Positions 6,019 through 8,226 of a DNA stretch of 8,226 bases are shown here, piece after piece. A model generated the notes under the pieces. It ran no database searches and was not told the origin of the DNA. It was given only the letters and a program-made list of their open reading frames with translations. Both the position numbers and the translations under genes were made by a program. Position 1 is the first letter of the stretch, and every line of letters starts with the position of its first letter. The stretch comes from Pseudomonadota bacterium (lineage in GTDB: Bacteria > Pseudomonadota > Gammaproteobacteria > Burkholderiales > Burkholderiaceae_D), in NCBI GenBank assembly GCA_023389425.1, contig JAEWEK010000053.1, positions 1 through 8,226 of the forward strand, given 5' to 3'.

Positions 6019-7851
6019 ATGAACAAGCAGATCAACGAACAACGCCGCCTGGTCCTGCGCGGGACCGCCGCCGCGGCAGCCCTGCTGGCCACTGGCGGCA
6101 GCGCCTTCGCCGCCGCGGCCAGCGCCAATCCCTGGGCCGAGGCCGACCGCATCATCAAGTTCTTCGCCAAGCCGCTGTCCTTCCGCAAGGAGGACTTCGC
6201 CATCACCAGCTTCGGCGCGGCCTCATGCGAGGTGGTGCAGGCCGAAGCCTGGGTCTCGTTCACCGACCGCGACCAGGTCACGACACCGGCGCCGGGCGCC
6301 AAGGACTGCAGGCCCGCCATCGCCGCCGCCATCGCCGCCTGCCACAAGGCCGGCGGCGGCCGCGTGCTGATCCCGGCCGGTAACTGGTTGTGCGCCGGCC
6401 CGATCGTGCTGCTGTCGAACGTGAACGTGCACCTCGCGAAAGGCGCCCACGTCTACTTCAGCAACAACCCGGCCGACTACGCAAAATACGGCGAATTCGA
6501 CTGCGGCGCCAACGGCAAGCTGACCATGTCGCGATGGGAAGGCAACGACTGCCTGAACTACTCGCCGCTGGTCTATGCGCGCGGCCAGAAGAACATCGCC
6601 CTCACCGGCGAAGACTGGACCTCGATCCTCGACGGCCAGGCCGGCCTGCCCTTCAACGGCGATCCGGATTGCTGGTGGTCGTGGAAGGGCCGCGTACGCA
6701 AGGGCATCGACCACGTGCCGCACACCCCGGGCAAGACCGAGGTCGCGATCAACCCGATCAACCCGGCCTCGCTGGCCGAAGCGGCACCGCACCTGTCGGC
6801 CGAGGAAGCGAACCGCATCCAGGGCGGCGACAAGGACTTCCAGGCCGACACCCACCTGCTGCGCGCGCTGGCCGAGGCCAGGGTCCCGGCCGAGAAGCGG
6901 GTGTTCGGCATCGGCCACTACCTGCGCCCGCACGGCGTGCAGTTCGTCGACTGCACCGGCGTGCTGTGCGCAGGCTACCAGCTCAATCACACGCCGTTCT
7001 GGCAGCACAACCCGGTCGGCTGCCGCGACCTGCACGCCAAGGGCGTGTTCGCCAACAGCATGGGCCCGAACAGCGACGGCTTCGATCCCGAATCCTGCCA
7101 TCGCGTGCTGATCGAAGGCTGCCAGTTCAACACCGGCGACGACTGCATCGCGATCGATTCGGGCAAGGGCCCTGACACCCAGTACGGCCCGTCGGAAGAC
7201 GTGGTGGTGCAGGACTGCGTGATGCAGAGCGGCCATGGCGCGCTGACGCTGGGCTCGATCATGTCGGGCGGTATCCAGAACGTGTACGCGCAGCGCCTGC
7301 TGTTCGAGAACAAGCACTGGAAGACCGATCCGCTGAACATCGCGATCCGCCTCAAGACCAATATGAGCCGCGGCGGCTTCCTGCGCAACTTCTACGTGCG
7401 CGACGTGAAGATCCCGAACGGCATCAGCACCAAACCCTCGTTCTACAAGCCGGCCAAGGGTTCGGGCATCCCGGCCGACACCGTGGCCAGCGGCGCCGGC
7501 GCCGTCATCACTTTCGATTGCGACTACGACGCGGCCAACGACACCGTGCGTACCCGTCCGCCGGAGGTCCACAACGTGCACATCTCCGGCATCACGGTCG
7601 GCAATGTGGCGGTCAAGGGCGGCAGCTTCTCGTGCTACCAGCCGCTGGTCGTGCTCGGCCCGGTCGCGGCCAACTACAACGGCAGCGGCAACCCGGTCAT
7701 CAAGCCGGTCGCCAACGTGACCATCAGCGACTGCGATTTCGGCACGCCGGTCAACAGCGAAAAGCCGTTCTACCTGTACAACGCGCGCGACATCAAGCTC
7801 AAGAACGTAAAGGTCGGCTCGCAGATCGTCAACCAAACCCTCTCCTCCTGA
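6019..7851 (+). CDS. GH28 polygalacturonase-like enzyme, probably exo-acting, with Tat-like signal
   Basis: A 610-residue GH28 beta-helix hydrolase for galacturonate-containing chains. The N-terminus QRRLVLRG (Arg9-Arg10) followed by an Ala-rich hydrophobic run and AFA (29-31) looks like a twin-arginine signal. Family motifs are NSDGFDPESC (Asp353), TGDDCIAI (Asp374, Asp375), GHG (His406) and IRLKTN (Arg444, Lys446), so the catalytic and binding set is intact. The GPNSDGFDPESC form and the long region before it (about 205-320, with WWSWKG and HYLRPHGVQF) match the longer bacterial exo-type or rhamnogalacturonan-related GH28 clade rather than the endo enzyme upstream. Two positions differ from the usual pattern of that clade: Asp380 where IAIKSG is common, and Ile414 where GSEMSGG is common. 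ATG 6019 has AAGG at 6008-6011, overlapping the GH43 stop codon, and the gap is 10 bp, so the two are cotranscribed and perhaps translationally coupled. Family is secure; exo mode and substrate are inferred. Confidence 0.94.
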   Translation: MNKQINEQRRLVLRGTAAAAALLATGGSAFAAAASANPWAEADRIIKFFAKPLSFRKEDFAITSFGAASCEVVQAEAWVSFTDRDQVTTPAPGAKDCRPAIAAAIAACHKAGGGRVLIPAGNWLCAGPIVLLSNVNVHLAKGAHVYFSNNPADYAKYGEFDCGANGKLTMSRWEGNDCLNYSPLVYARGQKNIALTGEDWTSILDGQAGLPFNGDPDCWWSWKGRVRKGIDHVPHTPGKTEVAINPINPASLAEAAPHLSAEEANRIQGGDKDFQADTHLLRALAEARVPAEKRVFGIGHYLRPHGVQFVDCTGVLCAGYQLNHTPFWQHNPVGCRDLHAKGVFANSMGPNSDGFDPESCHRVLIEGCQFNTGDDCIAIDSGKGPDTQYGPSEDVVVQDCVMQSGHGALTLGSIMSGGIQNVYAQRLLFENKHWKTDPLNIAIRLKTNMSRGGFLRNFYVRDVKIPNGISTKPSFYKPAKGSGIPADTVASGAGAVITFDCDYDAANDTVRTRPPEVHNVHISGITVGNVAVKGGSFSCYQPLVVLGPVAANYNGSGNPVIKPVANVTISDCDFGTPVNSEKPFYLYNARDIKLKNVKVGSQIVNQTLSS

Positions 7852-7860
7852 AAGAACACG

Positions 7861-8226
7861 ATGAACAAGCATCTCACCGCATTCGCCGCCGCGCTGCTGC
7901 TGCCGCTGGCCGGCGCGCAGGCCGCCACGCTCGCCCCGATCCGCGTGATCCTGGTCGGCGACTCCACCATGGCATCGCGCAGCGGCTACGGCGACGCGCT
8001 GTGCCAGCGCTTCAGTCTTGAGGTCACCTGCATCAACCTGGCCAAGGGCGGCCGCAGCTCGGGCAGCTTCCGCCAGGAAGGCCGCTGGAAAGAGGTGCAA
8101 GACCTGCTGCGCGACGGCGGCAAGTTCAAGGCCAGTTACGTGCTGGTGCAGTTCGGGCACAACGACCAGCCGGGCAAGCCGGGCCGCTCGACCGACCTGG
8201 TGACCGAGTTCCCCGTCAATATGGCC
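7861..8226 (+). CDS. CE12-type SGNH acetylesterase (rhamnogalacturonan/pectin acetylesterase), N-terminal part
   Basis: The first 122 codons of a gene that runs off the right edge; CE12 enzymes are typically around 250 residues or longer, so about half is missing. A Sec signal (MNKHLTAFAAALLLPLAGAQA, cleavage near residues 21-22) is followed by SGNH-hydrolase blocks: GDSTMA with nucleophile Ser35, NLAKGGRSSGSF with Gly64 as the oxyanion-hole glycine, and FGHND with Asn101. The sequence from FGHNDQPGKPG onward is characteristic of the rhamnogalacturonan acetylesterase group (YesT/RhgT, CE12) as I recall it. The block with the catalytic Asp/His lies outside the window, so completeness cannot be judged. 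The role would be removing O-acetyl groups from galacturonate so that the glycosidases can act. It starts nine bases after the GH28 stop, with only a weak Shine-Dalgarno (GAAAG at 7850-7854), which suggests translation coupled to the gene before. Confidence 0.9.
   Translation, partial: MNKHLTAFAAALLLPLAGAQAATLAPIRVILVGDSTMASRSGYGDALCQRFSLEVTCINLAKGGRSSGSFRQEGRWKEVQDLLRDGGKFKASYVLVQFGHNDQPGKPGRSTDLVTEFPVNMA

Noticed and set aside
4278..6347. A 689-codon open frame on the - strand across the GH43 and the start of the second GH28
   Set aside because: Same GC-bias artefact; it crosses a gene boundary and contains no recognisable domain.
6223..8160. A 645-codon open frame on the - strand across the second GH28 and the CE12 gene
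   Set aside because: Same artefact; the + strand genes carry complete family motifs and signal peptides, while this frame has none.
1..8226. CRISPR arrays, insertion sequences, tRNA or rRNA genes, phage or toxin-antitoxin modules
   Set aside because: Read for repeats, transposase motifs and RNA gene features and found none; the window is filled by five metabolic genes with short gaps.

Overview
The window is GC-rich, roughly two-thirds G+C by eye, with very strong G/C preference at third codon positions. It is completely coding on the + strand. The genes look like a Gram-negative proteobacterium that degrades plant cell walls. The TonB-dependent receptor's signal peptide, its TonB box (ERVTVTGSSIKR) and its barrel motifs most resemble Oxalobacteraceae such as Massilia/Telluria/Duganella, with Xanthomonadaceae as the alternative. 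This assignment is from recalled family resemblance, not from a search.

Layout, all on +: (1) a GH28 endo-polygalacturonase-type enzyme (48-1370); (2) a 106-bp gap with an imperfect stem-loop; (3) a TonB-dependent outer-membrane receptor (1477-4281); (4) a 65-bp gap holding a perfect 14-bp GC-rich hairpin; (5) a GH43 lipoprotein glycosidase (4347-6008); (6) a second, divergent GH28 with a Tat-like signal (6019-7851); (7) the first 122 codons of a CE12-type SGNH acetylesterase (7861 to the right edge). The last three genes are separated by only 10 and 9 bp and almost certainly share a transcript.

Taken together this is a TonB-receptor-centred carbohydrate utilisation locus for pectin. The likely division of labour is as follows. 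The first GH28 cuts homogalacturonan outside the cell or in the periplasm. The receptor imports oligogalacturonides or pectin fragments across the outer membrane. In the periplasm the GH43 trims neutral side-chain sugars (arabinose or xylose), the second GH28 removes galacturonate, probably in exo mode, and the CE12 esterase takes off acetyl groups. No SusD-like protein, regulator or inner-membrane transporter lies inside the window. I see a coherent but recognisable pectin system rather than a new system. The points most worth a second look are the mixed export routes (Sec, lipoprotein with Asp at +2, Tat), two non-consensus residues beside the active site of the second GH28, and the hairpin between the receptor and enzyme genes.
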